Below the pieces are notes generated by a model. It did not search any database and was not told the DNA's origin. It saw nothing but the letters and a program-made list of their open reading frames with translations. A stretch of DNA of 64,000 nucleotides from positions 69,881,823 to 69,945,822 of the forward strand of contig CM058239.1 of the NCBI GenBank assembly GCA_030180135.1, read 5' to 3'. Origin of the DNA: Orychophragmus violaceus (Eukaryota; Streptophyta; Magnoliopsida; Brassicales; Brassicaceae). A program made the position numbers and the translations under genes. Each line of letters starts with the position of its first letter. Positions within the stretch are counted from its first letter, which is position 1. Of this stretch, positions 33,801-46,382 are shown piece by piece.

Positions 33801-36800
33801 TATAGTTGTCTTACATCACCTAAATTCTTTAATCCATGACATATATGTTTCAAGAAGTTTTGGTTACAAAGTTTTTTTTAGGACTCTCATAGGGCTTTTT
33901 ACAAGATCAAAGTTTCTTTCTAGTCTCTTAGTAGTGTTACTTGGGGGTGATTGAAAGGAACAACAACTTGTATAACATGCTTCTCATTCTACCTTTCTGA
34001 GCATACATAAACTTACTTATAGTTGTCTTACATCACCTAAATTCTTCAATCCATGACATATATGTTTCAAGAAGTTTTGGTTACAAAGTTTTTTTTAGGA
34101 TTCTCATAGGGCCTTTTACAAGATCAAAGTTTCTTTCTAGTCTCTTAGTAGTGTTACTTGGGGGTGATTGAAAGGAACAACAACTTGTATAACATGCTTC
34201 TCATTCTACCTTTCTGAGCATACATAAACTTACTTATAGTTGTCTTACATCACCTAAATTCTTCAATCCATGACATATATGTTTCAAGAAGTTTTGGTTA
34301 CAAAGTTTTTTTTAGGATTCTCATAGGGCCTTTTACAAGATCAAAGTTTCTTTCTAGTCTCTTAGTAGTGTTACTTGGGGGTGATTCAAAGAACATACAA
34401 CTTGTATAACATGCTTCTCTTTCTACCTTTTAGTAGCATACGAAAACTTACTTATAGTTGTCTTACATCACCTAAATTCTTTAATCCATGACATATATGT
34501 TTCAAGAAGTTTTGGTTACAAAGTTTTTTTTAGGACTCTCATAGGCTTTTTACAAGATCAAAGTTTCTTTCTAGTCTCTTAGTAGTGTTACTTGGGGGTG
34601 ATTGAAAGGAACAACAACTTGTATAACATGCTTCTCATTCTACCTTTCTGAGCATACATAAACTTACTTATAGTTGTCTTACATCACCTAAATTCTTCAA
34701 TCCATGACATATATGTTTCAAGAAGTTTTGGTTACAAAGTTTTTTTTAGGATTCTCATAGGGCCTTTTACAAGATCAAAGTTTCTTTCTAGTCTCTTAGT
34801 AGTGTTACTTGGGGGTGATTGAAAGGAACAACAACTTGTATAACATGCTTCTCATTCTACCTTTCTGAGCATACATAAACTTACTTATAGTTGTCTTACA
34901 TCACCTAAATTCTTCAATCCATGACATATATGTTTCAAGAAGTTTTGATTACAAAGTTTTTTTTAAGATTCTCATAGGGCCTTTTAGAAGATCAAAGATT
35001 CATTCTAGTCTTTTATTATGGTTACTTAGGGGTGATTCAAAGAACATAAACTTGTATAACATGCTTCTCTTTCTACCTTTTAGTAGCGTACGAAAACTTA
35101 CTTATAGTTGTCTTACATCACCTAAATTCTTTAATCCATGACATATATGTTTCAAGAAGTTTTGGTTACAAAGTTTTTTTTAGGACTCTCATAGGGCTTT
35201 TTACAAGATCAAAGTTTCTTTCTAGTCTCTTAGTAGTGTTACTTGGGGGTGATTGAAAGGAACAACAACTTGTATAACATGCTTCTCATTCTACCTTTCT
35301 GAGCATACATAAACTTACTTATAGTTGTCTTACATCACCTAAATTCTTCAATCCATGACATATATGTTTCAAGAAGTTTTGGTTACAAAGTTTTTTTTAG
35401 GATTCTCATAGGGCCTTTTACAAGATCAAAGTTTCTTTCTAGTCTCTTAGTAGTGTTACTTGGGGGTGATTGAAAGGAACAACAACTTGTATAACATGCT
35501 TCTCATTCTACCTTTCTGAGCATACATAAACTTACTTATAGTTGTCTTACATCACCTAAATTCTTCAATCCATGACATATATGTTTCAAGAAGTTTTGAT
35601 TACAAAGTTTTTTTTAAGATTCTCATAGGGCCTTTTAGAAGATCAAAGATTCATTCTAGTCTTTTATTATGGTTACTTAGGGGTGATTCAAAGAACATAA
35701 ACTTGTATAACATGCTTCTCTTTCTACCTTTTAGTAGCGTACGAAAACTTACTTATAGTTGTCTTACATCACCTAAATTCTTTAATCCATGACATATATG
35801 TTTCAAGAAGTTTTGGTTACAAAGTTTTTTTTAGGACTCTCATAGGGCTTTTTACAAGATCAAAGTTTCTTTCTAGTCTCTTAGTAGTGTTACTTGGGGG
35901 TGATTGAAAGGAACAACAACTTGTATAACATGCTTCTCATTCTACCTTTCTGAGCATACATAAACTTACTTATAGTTGTCTTACATCACCTAAATTCTTC
36001 AATCCATGACATATATGTTTCAAGAAGTTTTGGTTACAAAGTTTTTTTTAGGATTCTCATAGGGCCTTTTACAAGATCAAAGTTTCTTTCTAGTCTCTTA
36101 GTAGTGTTACTTGGGGGTGATTGAAAGGAACAACAACTTGTATAACATGCTTCTCATTCTACCTTTCTGAGCATACATAAACTTACTTATAGTTCTTACA
36201 TCACCTAAATTCTTCAATCCATGACATATATGTTTCAAGAAGTTTTGGTTACAAAGTTTTTTTTAGGATTCTCATAGGGCCTTTTACAAGATCAAAGTTT
36301 CTTTCTAGTCTCTTAGTAGTGTTACCTGGGGGTGATTGAAAGGAACAACAACTTGTATAACATGCTTCTCTTTCTACCTTTTAGTAGCATACGAAAACTT
36401 ACTTATAGTTGTCTTACATCACCTAAATTCTTTAATCCATGACATATATGTTTCAAGAAGTTTTGGTTACAAAGTTTTTTTTAGGACTCTCATAGGGCTT
36501 TTTACAAGATCAAAGTTTCTTTCTAGTCTCTTAGTAGTGTTACTTGGGGGTGATTGAAAGGAACAACAACTTGTATAACATGCTTCTCATTCTACCTTTC
36601 TGAGCATACATAAACTTACTTATAGTTGTCTTACATCACCTAAATTCTTCAATCCATGACATATATGTTTCAAGAAGTTTTGGTTACAAAGTTTTTTTTA
36701 GGATTCTCATAGGGCCTTTTACAAGATCAAAGTTTCTTTCTAGTCTCTTAGTAGTGTTACTTGGGGGTGATTGAAAGGAACAACAACTTGTATAACATGC

Positions 36801-37600
36801 TTCTCATTCTACCTTTCTGAGCATACATAAACTTACTTATAGTTGTCTTACATCACCTAAATTCTTCAATCCATGACATATATGTTTCAAGAAGTTTTGA
36901 TTACAAAGTTTTTTTTAAGATTCTCATAGGGCCTTTTAGAAGATCAAAGATTCATTCTAGTCTTTTATTATGGTTACTTAGGGGTGATTCAAAGAACATA
37001 AACTTGTATAACATGCTTCTCTTTCTACCTTTTAGTAGCGTACGAAAACTTACTTATAGTTGTCTTACATCACCTAAATTCTTTAATCCATGACATATAT
37101 GTTTCAAGAAGTTTTGGTTACAAAGTTTTTTTTAGGACTCTCATAGGGCTTTTACAAGATCAAAGTTTCTTTCTAGTCTCTTAGTAGTGTTACTTGGGGG
37201 TGATTGAAAGGAACAACAACTTGTATAACATGCTTCTCATTCTACCTTTCTGAGCATACATAAACTTACTTATAGTTGTCTTACATCACCTAAATTCTTC
37301 AATCCATGACATATATGTTTCAAGAAGTTTTGGTTACAAAGTTTTTTTTAGGATTCTCATAGGGCCTTTTACAAGATCAAAGTTTCTTTCTAGTCTCTTA
37401 GTAGTGTTACTTGGGGGTGATTGAAAGGAACAACAACTTGTATAACATGCTTCTCATTCTACCTTTCTGAGCATACATAAACTTACTTATAGTTGTCTTA
37501 CATCACCTAAATTCTTCAATCCATGACATATATGTTTCAAGAAGTTTTGATTACAAAGTTTTTTTTAAGATTCTCATAGGGCCTTTTAGAAGATCAAAGA
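27850..37600. repeat. Trimer higher-order repeat, period 651-653 bp
   Basis: The order A, A with a TTCATTCTAGTCTTTTATTATGG end, then B repeats regularly. B heads (TTCAAAG) start at 28086, 28737, 29390, 30041, 30694, 31345, 31996, 32649, 33083, 33734, 34385, 35036 and 35687. The steps are 651 or 653 bp, with one 434-bp step where a monomer was lost. The 2-bp change comes from the length of the T tract. Confidence 0.9.
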
Positions 37601-37610
37601 TTCATTCTAG

Positions 37611-37830
37611 TCTTTGGGGGTATTGAAAGGAACAACAACTTGTATAACATGCTTCTCTTTCTACCTTAGGGAAAACTTACTTATAGTGTCTTACATCACC
37701 TAAATTCAATCCATGACATATATGTTTCAAGAAGTTTTGGTTACAAAGTTTTTTTTAGGATTCTCATAGGGCCTTTTACAAGATCAAAGTTTCTTTCTAG
37801 TCTCTTAGTAGTGTTAGTAGCGTACGAAAA
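37611..37830. repeat. Scrambled satellite monomers
   Basis: Several internal deletions and joints fall close together. TAGTCTTTGGGGGTATTGAAAGG joins a type-B tail to a type-A head, CTACCTTAGGGAAAACTTAC lacks the usual middle, and GTGTTAGTAGCGTACG joins a type-A tail to a type-B middle. The surrounding array is regular. This could be a recombination scar or a local sequence error. Confidence 0.8.
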
Positions 37831-38889
37831 CTTACTTATAGTTGTCTTACATCACCTAAATTCTTTAATCCATGACATATATGTTTCAAGAAGTTTTGGT
37901 TACAAAGTTTTTTTTAGGACTCTCATTGGGCTTTTTACAAGATCAAAGTTTCTTTCTAGTCTCTTAGTAGTGTTACTTGGGGGTGATTGAAAGGAACAAC
38001 AACTTGTATAACATGCTTCTCATTCTACCTTTCTGAGCATACATAAACTTACTTATAGTTGTCTTACATCACCTAAATTCTTCAATCCATGACATATATG
38101 TTTCAAGAAGTTTTGGTTACAAAGTTTTTTTTAGGATTCTCATAGGGCCTTTTACAAGATCAAAGTTTCTTTCTAGTCTCTTAGTAGTGTTACTTGGGGG
38201 TGATTGAAAGGAACAACAACTTGTATAACATGCTTCTCATTCTACCTTTCTGAGCATACATAAACTTACTTATAGTTGTCTTACATCACCTAAATTCTTC
38301 AATCCATGACATATATGTTTCAAGAAGTTTTGATTACAAAGTTTTTTTTAAGATTCTCATAGGGCCTTTTAGAAGATCAAAGATTCATTCTAGTCTTTTA
38401 TTATGGTTACTTAGGGGTGATTCAAAGAACATAAACTTGTATAACATGCTTCTCTTTCTACCTTTTAGTAGCGTACGAAAACTTACTTATAGTTGTCTTA
38501 CATCACCTAAATTCTTTAATCCATGACATATATGTTTCAAGAAGTTTTGGTTACAAAGTTTTTTTTAGGACTCTCAAAGGGCTTTTTACAAGATCAAAGT
38601 TTCTTTCTAGTCTCTTAGTAGTGTTACTTGGGGGTGATTGAAAGGAACAACAACTTGTATAACATGCTTCTCATTCTACCTTTCTGAGCATACATAAACT
38701 TACTTATAGTTGTCTTACATCACCTAAATTCTTCAATCCATGACATATATGTTTCAAGAAGTTTTGGTTACAAAGTTTTTTTTAGGATTCTCATAGGGCC
38801 TTTTACAAGATCAAAGTTTCTTTCTAGTCTCTTAGTAGTGTTACTTGGGGGTGATTGAAAGGAACAACAACTTGTATAACATGCTTCTC

Positions 38890-39135
38890 ATTCTACTTTC
38901 TGAGCATACATGACATATACTTACAAATAGATTCTTACATCACCTAAATTCTTCAATCCATTGACAACTTGTATAACATGCTTCTCATTCTAAGTTTCTG
39001 AGCATACATAAACTTACTTATAGTTTCTTACATCACCTAAATTCTTCAATCCATGACATATATGTTTCAAGAAGTTTTGATTACAAAGTTTTTTTTAAGA
39101 TTCTCTTAGTAGTGTTAGGTGCCTTTTGAGAAGAT
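38890..39135. repeat. Scrambled satellite monomers
   Basis: CATACATGACATATACTTACAAATAG, then CCATTGACAACTTGTATAAC, then TCTCTTAGTAGTGTTAGGTGCC are abnormal joints of monomer parts that normally lie far apart. A partial monomer of about 110 bp is inserted between them. Regular trimers flank it on both sides. Confidence 0.8.
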
Positions 39136-39149
39136 CAAAGATTCATTCT

Positions 39150-42100
39150 AGTCTTTTATTATGGTTACTTAGGGGTGATTCAAAGAACATAAACTTTTAT
39201 AACATGCTTCTCTTTCTACCTTTTAGTAGCGTACGAAAACTTACTTATAGTTGTCTTACATCACCTAAATTCTTTAATCCATGACATATATGTTTCAAGA
39301 AGTTTTGGTTACAAAGTTTTTTTTAGGACTCTCATTGGGCTTTTTACAAGATCAAAGTTTCTTTCTAGTCTCTTAGTAGTGTTACTTGGGGGTGATTGAA
39401 AGGAACAACAACTTGTATAACATGCTTCTCATTCTACCTTTCTGAGCATACATAAACTTACTTATAGTTGTCTTACATCACCTAAATTCTTCAATCCATG
39501 ACATATATGTTTCAAGAAGTTTTGGTTACAAAGTTTTTTTTAGGATTCTCATAGGGCCTTTTACAAGATCAAAGTTTCTTTCTAGTCTCTTAGTAGTGTT
39601 ACTTGGGGGTGATTGAAAGGAACAACAACTTGTATAACATGCTTCTCATTCTACATTTCTGAGCATACATAAACTTACTTATAGTTGTCTTACATCACCT
39701 AAATTCTTCAATCCATGACATATATGTTTCAAGAAGTTTTGATTACAAAGTTTTTTTTAAGATTCTCATAGGGCCTTTTAGAAGATCAAAGATTCATTCT
39801 AGTCTTTTATTATGGTTACTTAGGGGTGATTCAAAGAACATAAACTTGTATAACATGCTTCTCTTTCTACCTTTTAGTAGCGTACGAAAACTTACTTATA
39901 GTTGTCTTACATCACCTAAATTCTTTAATCCATGACATATATGTTTCAAGAAGTTTTGGTTACAAAGTTTTTTTTAGGACTCTCAAAGGGCTATTTACAA
40001 GATCAAAGTTTCTTTCTAGTCTCTTAGTAGTGTTACTTGGGGGTGATTGAAAGGAACAACAACTTGTATAACATGCTTCTCATTCTACCTTTCTGAGCAT
40101 ACATAAACTTACTTATAGTTGTCTTACATCACCTAAATTCTTCAATCCATGACATATATGTTTCAAGAAGTTTTGGTTACAAAGTTTTTTTTAGGATTCT
40201 CATAGGGCCTTTTACAAGATCAAAGTTTCTTTCTAGTCTCTTAGTAGTGTTACTTGGGGGTGATTGAAAGGAACAACAACTTGTATAACATGCTTCTCAT
40301 TCTACCTTTCTGAGCATACATAAACTTACTTATAGTTGTCTTACATCACCTAAATTCTTCAATCCATGACATATATGTTTCAAGAAGTTTTGGTTACAAA
40401 GTTTTTTTTAGGATTCTCATAGGGCCTTTTACAAGATCAAAGTTTCTTTCTAGTCTCTTAGTAGTGTTACTTGGGGGTGATTGAAAGGAACAACAACTTG
40501 TATAACATGCTTCTCTTTCTACCTTTTAGTAGCGTACGAAAACTTACTTATAGTTGTCTTACATCACCTAAATTCTTTAATCCATGACATATATGTTTCA
40601 AGAAGTTTTGGTTACAAAGTTTTTTTTAGGACTCTCATAGGGCTTTTTACAAGATCAAAGTTTCTTTCTAGTCTCTTAGTAGTGTTACTTGGGGGTGATT
40701 GAAAGGAACAACAACTTGTATAACATGCTTCTCATTCTACCTTTCTGAGCATACAAAACTTACTTATAGTTGTCTTACATCACCTAAATTCTTTAATCCA
40801 TGACATATATGTTTCAAGAAGTTTTGGTTACAAAGTTTTTTTTAGGACTCTCATAGGGCTTTTTACAAGATCAAAGTTTCTTTCTAGTCTCTTAGTAGTG
40901 TTACTTGGGGGTGATTGAAAGGAACAACAACTTGTATAACATGCTTCTCATTCTACCTTTCTGAGCATACATAAACTTACTTATAGTTGTCTTACATCAC
41001 CTAAATTCTTCAATCCATGACATATATGTTTCAAGAAGTTTTGGTTACAAAGTTTTTTTTAGGATTCTCATAGGGCCTTTTACAAGATCAAAGTTTCTTT
41101 CTAGTCTCTTAGTAGTGTTACTTGGGGGTGATTGAAAGGAACAACAACTTGTATAACATGCTTCTCATTCTACATTTCTGAGCATACATAAACTTACTTA
41201 TAGTTGTCTTACATCACCTAAATTCTTCAATCCATGACATATATGTTTCAAGAAGTTTTGATTACAAAGTTTTTTTTAAGATTCTCATAGGGCCTTTTAG
41301 AAGATCAAAGATTCATTCTAGTCTTTTATTATGGTTACTTAGGGGTGATTCAAAGAACATAAACTTTTATAACATGCTTCTCTTTCTACCTTTTAGTAGC
41401 GTACGAAAACTTACTTATAGTTGTCTTACATCACCTAAATTCTTTAATCCATGACATATATGTTTCAAGAAGTTTTGGTTACAAAGTTTTTTTTAGGACT
41501 CTCATTGGGCTTTTTACAAGATCAAAGTTTCTTTCTAGTCTCTTAGTAGTGTTACTTGGGGGTGATTGAAAGGAACAACAACTTGTATAACATGCTTCTC
41601 ATTCTACCTTTCTGAGCATACATAAACTTACTTATAGTTGTCTTACATCACCTAAATTCTTCAATCCATGACATATATGTTTCAAGAAGTTTTGGTTACA
41701 AAGTTTTTTTTAGGATTCTCATAGGGCCTTTTACAAGATCAAAGTTTCTTTCTAGTCTCTTAGTAGTGTTACTTGGGGGTGATTGAAAGGAACAACAACT
41801 TGTATAACATGCTTCTCATTCTACCTTTCTGAGCATACATAAACTTACTTATAGTTGTCTTACATCACCTAAATTCTTCAATCCATGACATATATGTTTC
41901 AAGAAGTTTTGATTACAAAGATTTTTTTTAAGATTCTGAAAGGAAAATAGGGCCTTTTAGAAGATCAAAGATTCATTCTAGTCTTTTATTATGGTTACTT
42001 AGGGGTGATTCAAAGAACATAAACTTTTATAACATGCTTCTCTTTCTACCTTTTAGTAGCGTACGAAAACTTACTTATAGTTGTCTTACATCACCTAAAT

Positions 42101-45100
42101 TCTTTAATCCATGACATATATGTTTCAAGAAGTTTTGGTTACAAAGTTTTTTTTAGGACTCTCAAAGGGCTATTTACAAGATCAAAGTTTCTTTCTAGTC
42201 TCTTAGTAGTGTTACTTGGGGGTGATTGAAAGGAACAACAACTTGTATAACATGCTTCTCATTCTACCTTTCTGAGCATACATAAACTTACTTATAGTTG
42301 TCTTACATCACCTAAATTCTTCAATCCATGACATATATGTTTCAAGAAGTTTTGGTTACAAAGTTTTTTTTAGGATTCTCATAGGGCCTTTTACAAGATC
42401 AAAGTTTCTTTCTAGTCTCTTAGTAGTGTTACTTGGGGGTGATTGAAAGGAACAACAACTTGTATAACATGCTTCTCATTCTACCTTTCTGAGCATACAT
42501 AAACTTACTTATAGTTGTCTTACATCACCTAAATTCTTCAATCCATGACATATATGTTTCAAGAAGTTTTGATTACAAAGTTTTTTTTAAGATTCTCATA
42601 GGGCCTTTTAGAAGATCAAAGATTCATTCTAGTCTTTTATTATGGTTACTTAGGGGTGATTCAAAGAACATAAACTTGTATAACATGCTTCTCTTTCTAC
42701 CTTTTAGTAGCGTACGAAAACTTACTTATAGTTGTTTTACATCACCTAAATTCTTTAATCCATGACATATATGTTTCAAGAAGTTTTGGTTACAAAGTTT
42801 TTTTTAGGACTCTCAAAGGGCTTTTTACAAGATCAAAGTTTCTTTCTAGTCTCTTAGTAGTGTTACTTGGGGGTGATTGAAAGGAACAACAACTTGTATA
42901 ACATGCTTCTCATTCTACCTTTCTGAGCATACATAAACTTACTTATAGTTGTCTTACATCACCTAAATTCTTCAATCCATGACATATATGTTTCAAGAAG
43001 TTTTGGTTACAAAGTTTTTTTTAGGATTCTCATAGGGCCTTTTACAAGATCAAAGTTTCTTTCTAGTCTCTTAGTAGTGTTACTTGGGGGTGATTGAAAG
43101 GAACAACAACTTGTATAACATGCTTCTCATTCTACCTTTCTGAGCATACATAAACTTACTTATAGTTGTCTTACATCACCTAAATTCTTTAATCCATGAC
43201 ATATATGTTTCAAGAAGTTTTGGTTACAAAGTTTTTTTTAGGACTCTCATTGGGCTTTTTACAAGATCAAAGTTTCTTTCTAGTCTCTTAGTAGTGTTAC
43301 TTGGGGGTGATTGAAAGGAACAACAACTTGTATAACATGCTTCTCATTCTACCTTTCTGAGCATACATAAACTTACTTATAGTTGTCTTACATCACCTAA
43401 ATTCTTCAATCCATGACATATATGTTTCAAGAAGTTTTGGTTACAAAGTTTTTTTTAGGATTCTCATAGGGCCTTTTACAAGATCAAAGTTTCTTTCTAG
43501 TCTCTTAGTAGTGTTACTTGGGGGTGATTGAAAGGAACAACAACTTGTATAACATGCTTCTCATTCTACCTTTCTGAGCATACATAAACTTACTTATAGT
43601 TGTCTTACATCACCTAAATTCTTCAATCCATGACATATATGTTTCAAGAAGTTTTGATTACAAAGTTTTTTTTAAGATTCTCATAGGGCCTTTTAGAAGA
43701 TCAAAGATTATTCTAGTCTTTTATTATGGTTTTAGGGGTGATTCAAAGAACATAAACTTGTATAACATGCTTCTCTTTCTACCTTTTAGTAGCGTACGAA
43801 AACTTACTTATAGTTGTCTTACATCACCTAAATTCTTTAATCCATGACATATATGTTTCAAGAAGTTTTGGTTACAAAGTTTTTTTTAGGACTCTCATTG
43901 GGCTTTTTACAAGATCAAAGTTTCTTTCTAGTCTCTTAGTAGTGTTACTTGGGGGTGATTGAAAGGAACAACAACTTGTATAACATGCTTCTCATTCTAC
44001 CTTTCTGAGCATACATAAACTTACTTATAGTTGTCTTACATCACCTAAATTCTTCAATCCATGACATATATGTTTCAAGAAGTTTTGGTTACAAAGTTTT
44101 TTTTAGGATTCTCATAGGGCCTTTTACAAGATCAAAGTTTCTTTCTAGTCTCTTAGTAGTGTTACTTGGGGGTGATTGAAAGGAACAACAACTTGTATAA
44201 CATGCTTCTCATTCTACATTTCTGAGCATACATAAACTTACTTATAGTTGTCTTACATCACCTAAATTCTTCAATCCATGACATATATGTTTCAAGAAGT
44301 TTTGATTACAAAGTTTTTTTTAAGATTCTCATAGGGCCTTTTAGAAGATCAAAGATTCATTCTAGTCTTTTATTATGGTTACTTAGGGGTGATTCAAAGA
44401 ACATAAACTTTTATAACATGCTTCTCTTTCTACCTTTTAGTAGCGTACGAAAACTTACTTATAGTTGTCTTACATCACCTAAATTCTTTAATCCATGACA
44501 TATATGTTTCAAGAAGTTTTGGTTACAAAGTTTTTTTTAGGACTCTCAAAGGGCTATTTACAAGATCAAAGTTTCTTTCTAGTCTCTTAGTAGTGTTACT
44601 TGGGGGTGATTGAAAGGAACAACAACTTGTATAACATGCTTCTCATTCTACCTTTCTGAGCATACATAAACTTACTTATAGTTGTCTTACATCACCTAAA
44701 TTCTTCAATCCATGACATATATGTTTCAAGAAGTTTTGGTTACAAAGTTTTTTTTAGGATTCTCATAGGGCCTTTTACAAGATCAAAGTTTCTTTCTAGT
44801 CTCTTAGTAGTGTTACTTGGGGGTGATTGAAAGGAACAACAACTTGTATAACATGCTTCTCATTCTACCTTTCTGAGCATACATAAACTTACTTATAGTT
44901 CTTACATCACCTAAATTCTTCAATCCATGACATATATGTTTCAAGAAGTTTTGGTTACAAAGTTTTTTTTAGGATTCTCATAGGGCCTTTTACAAGATCA
45001 AAGTTTCTTTCTAGTCTCTTAGTAGTGTTACCTGGGGGTGATTGAAAGGAAAAACAACTTGTATAACATGCTTTTCTTTCTACCTTTTAGTAGCGTACGA

Positions 45101-45800
45101 AAACTTACTTATAGTTGTCTTACATCACCTAAATTCTTTAATCCATGACATATATGTTTCAAGAAGTTTTGGTTACAAAGTTTTTTTTTAGGACTCTCAT
45201 AGGGCTTTTTACAAGATCAAAGTTTCTTTCTAGTCTCTTAGTAGTGTTACTTGGGGGTGATTGAAAGGAACAACAACTTGTATAACATGCTTCTCATTCT
45301 ACCTTTCTGAGCATACATAAACTTACTTATAGTTGTCTTACATCACCTAAATTCTTCAATCCATGACTTATATGTTTCAAGAAGTTTTGGTTACAAAGTT
45401 TTTTTTAGGATTCTCATAGGGCCTTTTACAAGATCAAAGTTTCTTTCTAGTCTCTTAGTAGTGTTACTTGGGGGTGATTGAAAGGAACAACAACTTGTAT
45501 AACATGCTTCTCATTCTACCTTTCTGAGCATACATAAACTTACTTATAGTTGTCTTACATCACCTAAATTCTTCAATCCATGACATATATGTTTCAAGAA
45601 GTTTTGGTTACAAAGTTTTTTTTAGGATTCTCATAGGGCCTTTTACAAGATCAAAGTTTCTTTCTAGTCTCTTAGTAGTGTTACTTGGGGGTGATTGAAA
45701 GGAACAACAACTTGTATAACATGCTTCTCATTCTACCTTTCTGAGCATACATAAACTTACTTATAGTTGTCTTACATCACCTAAATTCTTCAATCCATGA
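39150..45800. repeat. Trimer higher-order repeat, second block
   Basis: The A-A-B trimer order continues, with local variants CTCATTGGGC, CTCAAAGGGC, GGGCTATTTAC and AACTTTTATAAC in the B units. The sub-variants recur every two trimers in places. A small lesion lies at 41921-41952, where AAGATTCTGAAAGGAAAATAGGGCC carries an extra AAAGGAAA-like piece. Confidence 0.8.
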
Positions 45801-45810
45801 CATATATGTT

Positions 45811-46382
45811 TCAAGAGTTTTTTTTTTAAGATTCTCATAGGGCCTTTTAGAAGTTTTGGTTACAAAGTTTTTTTTAGGATTCTCATAGGGCCTTTTACAA
45901 GATCAAAGTTTCTTTCTAGTCTCTTAGTAGTGTTACTTGGGGGTGATTGAAAGGAACAACAACTTGTATAACATGCTTCTCTTTCTACCTTTCTGAGCAT
46001 ACATAAACTTACTTATAGTTGTCTTACATCACCTAAATTCTTCAATCCATGACATATATGTATCAAGAAGTTTTGGTTACAGAGTTTTTTTTTTAAGATT
46101 CTCATAGGGCCTTTTAGAAGATCAAAGATTCATTCTAGTCTTTTATTATGGTTACTTAGGGGTGATTCAAAGAACATAAACTTGTATAACATGCTTCTCT
46201 TTCTACCTTTTAGTAGCATACGAAAACTTACTTATAGTTGTCTTACATCACCTAAATTCTTTAATCCATGACATATATGTTTCAAGAAGTTTTGGTTACA
46301 AAGTTTTTTTTAGGACTCTCATTGGGCTTTTTACAAGATCAAAGTTTCTTTCTAGTCTCTTAGTAGTGTTACTTAGTAGTGT
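45811..46382. repeat. Rearranged monomers with partial duplications
   Basis: At 45811-45860 a T tract follows TTTCAAGAG directly and a second GTTTTGGTTAC segment restarts, so part of a monomer is duplicated. At about 46365-46390 the word TAGTAGTGTTACT is repeated in tandem, a 12-bp gain. The units around them are normal. Confidence 0.75.
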
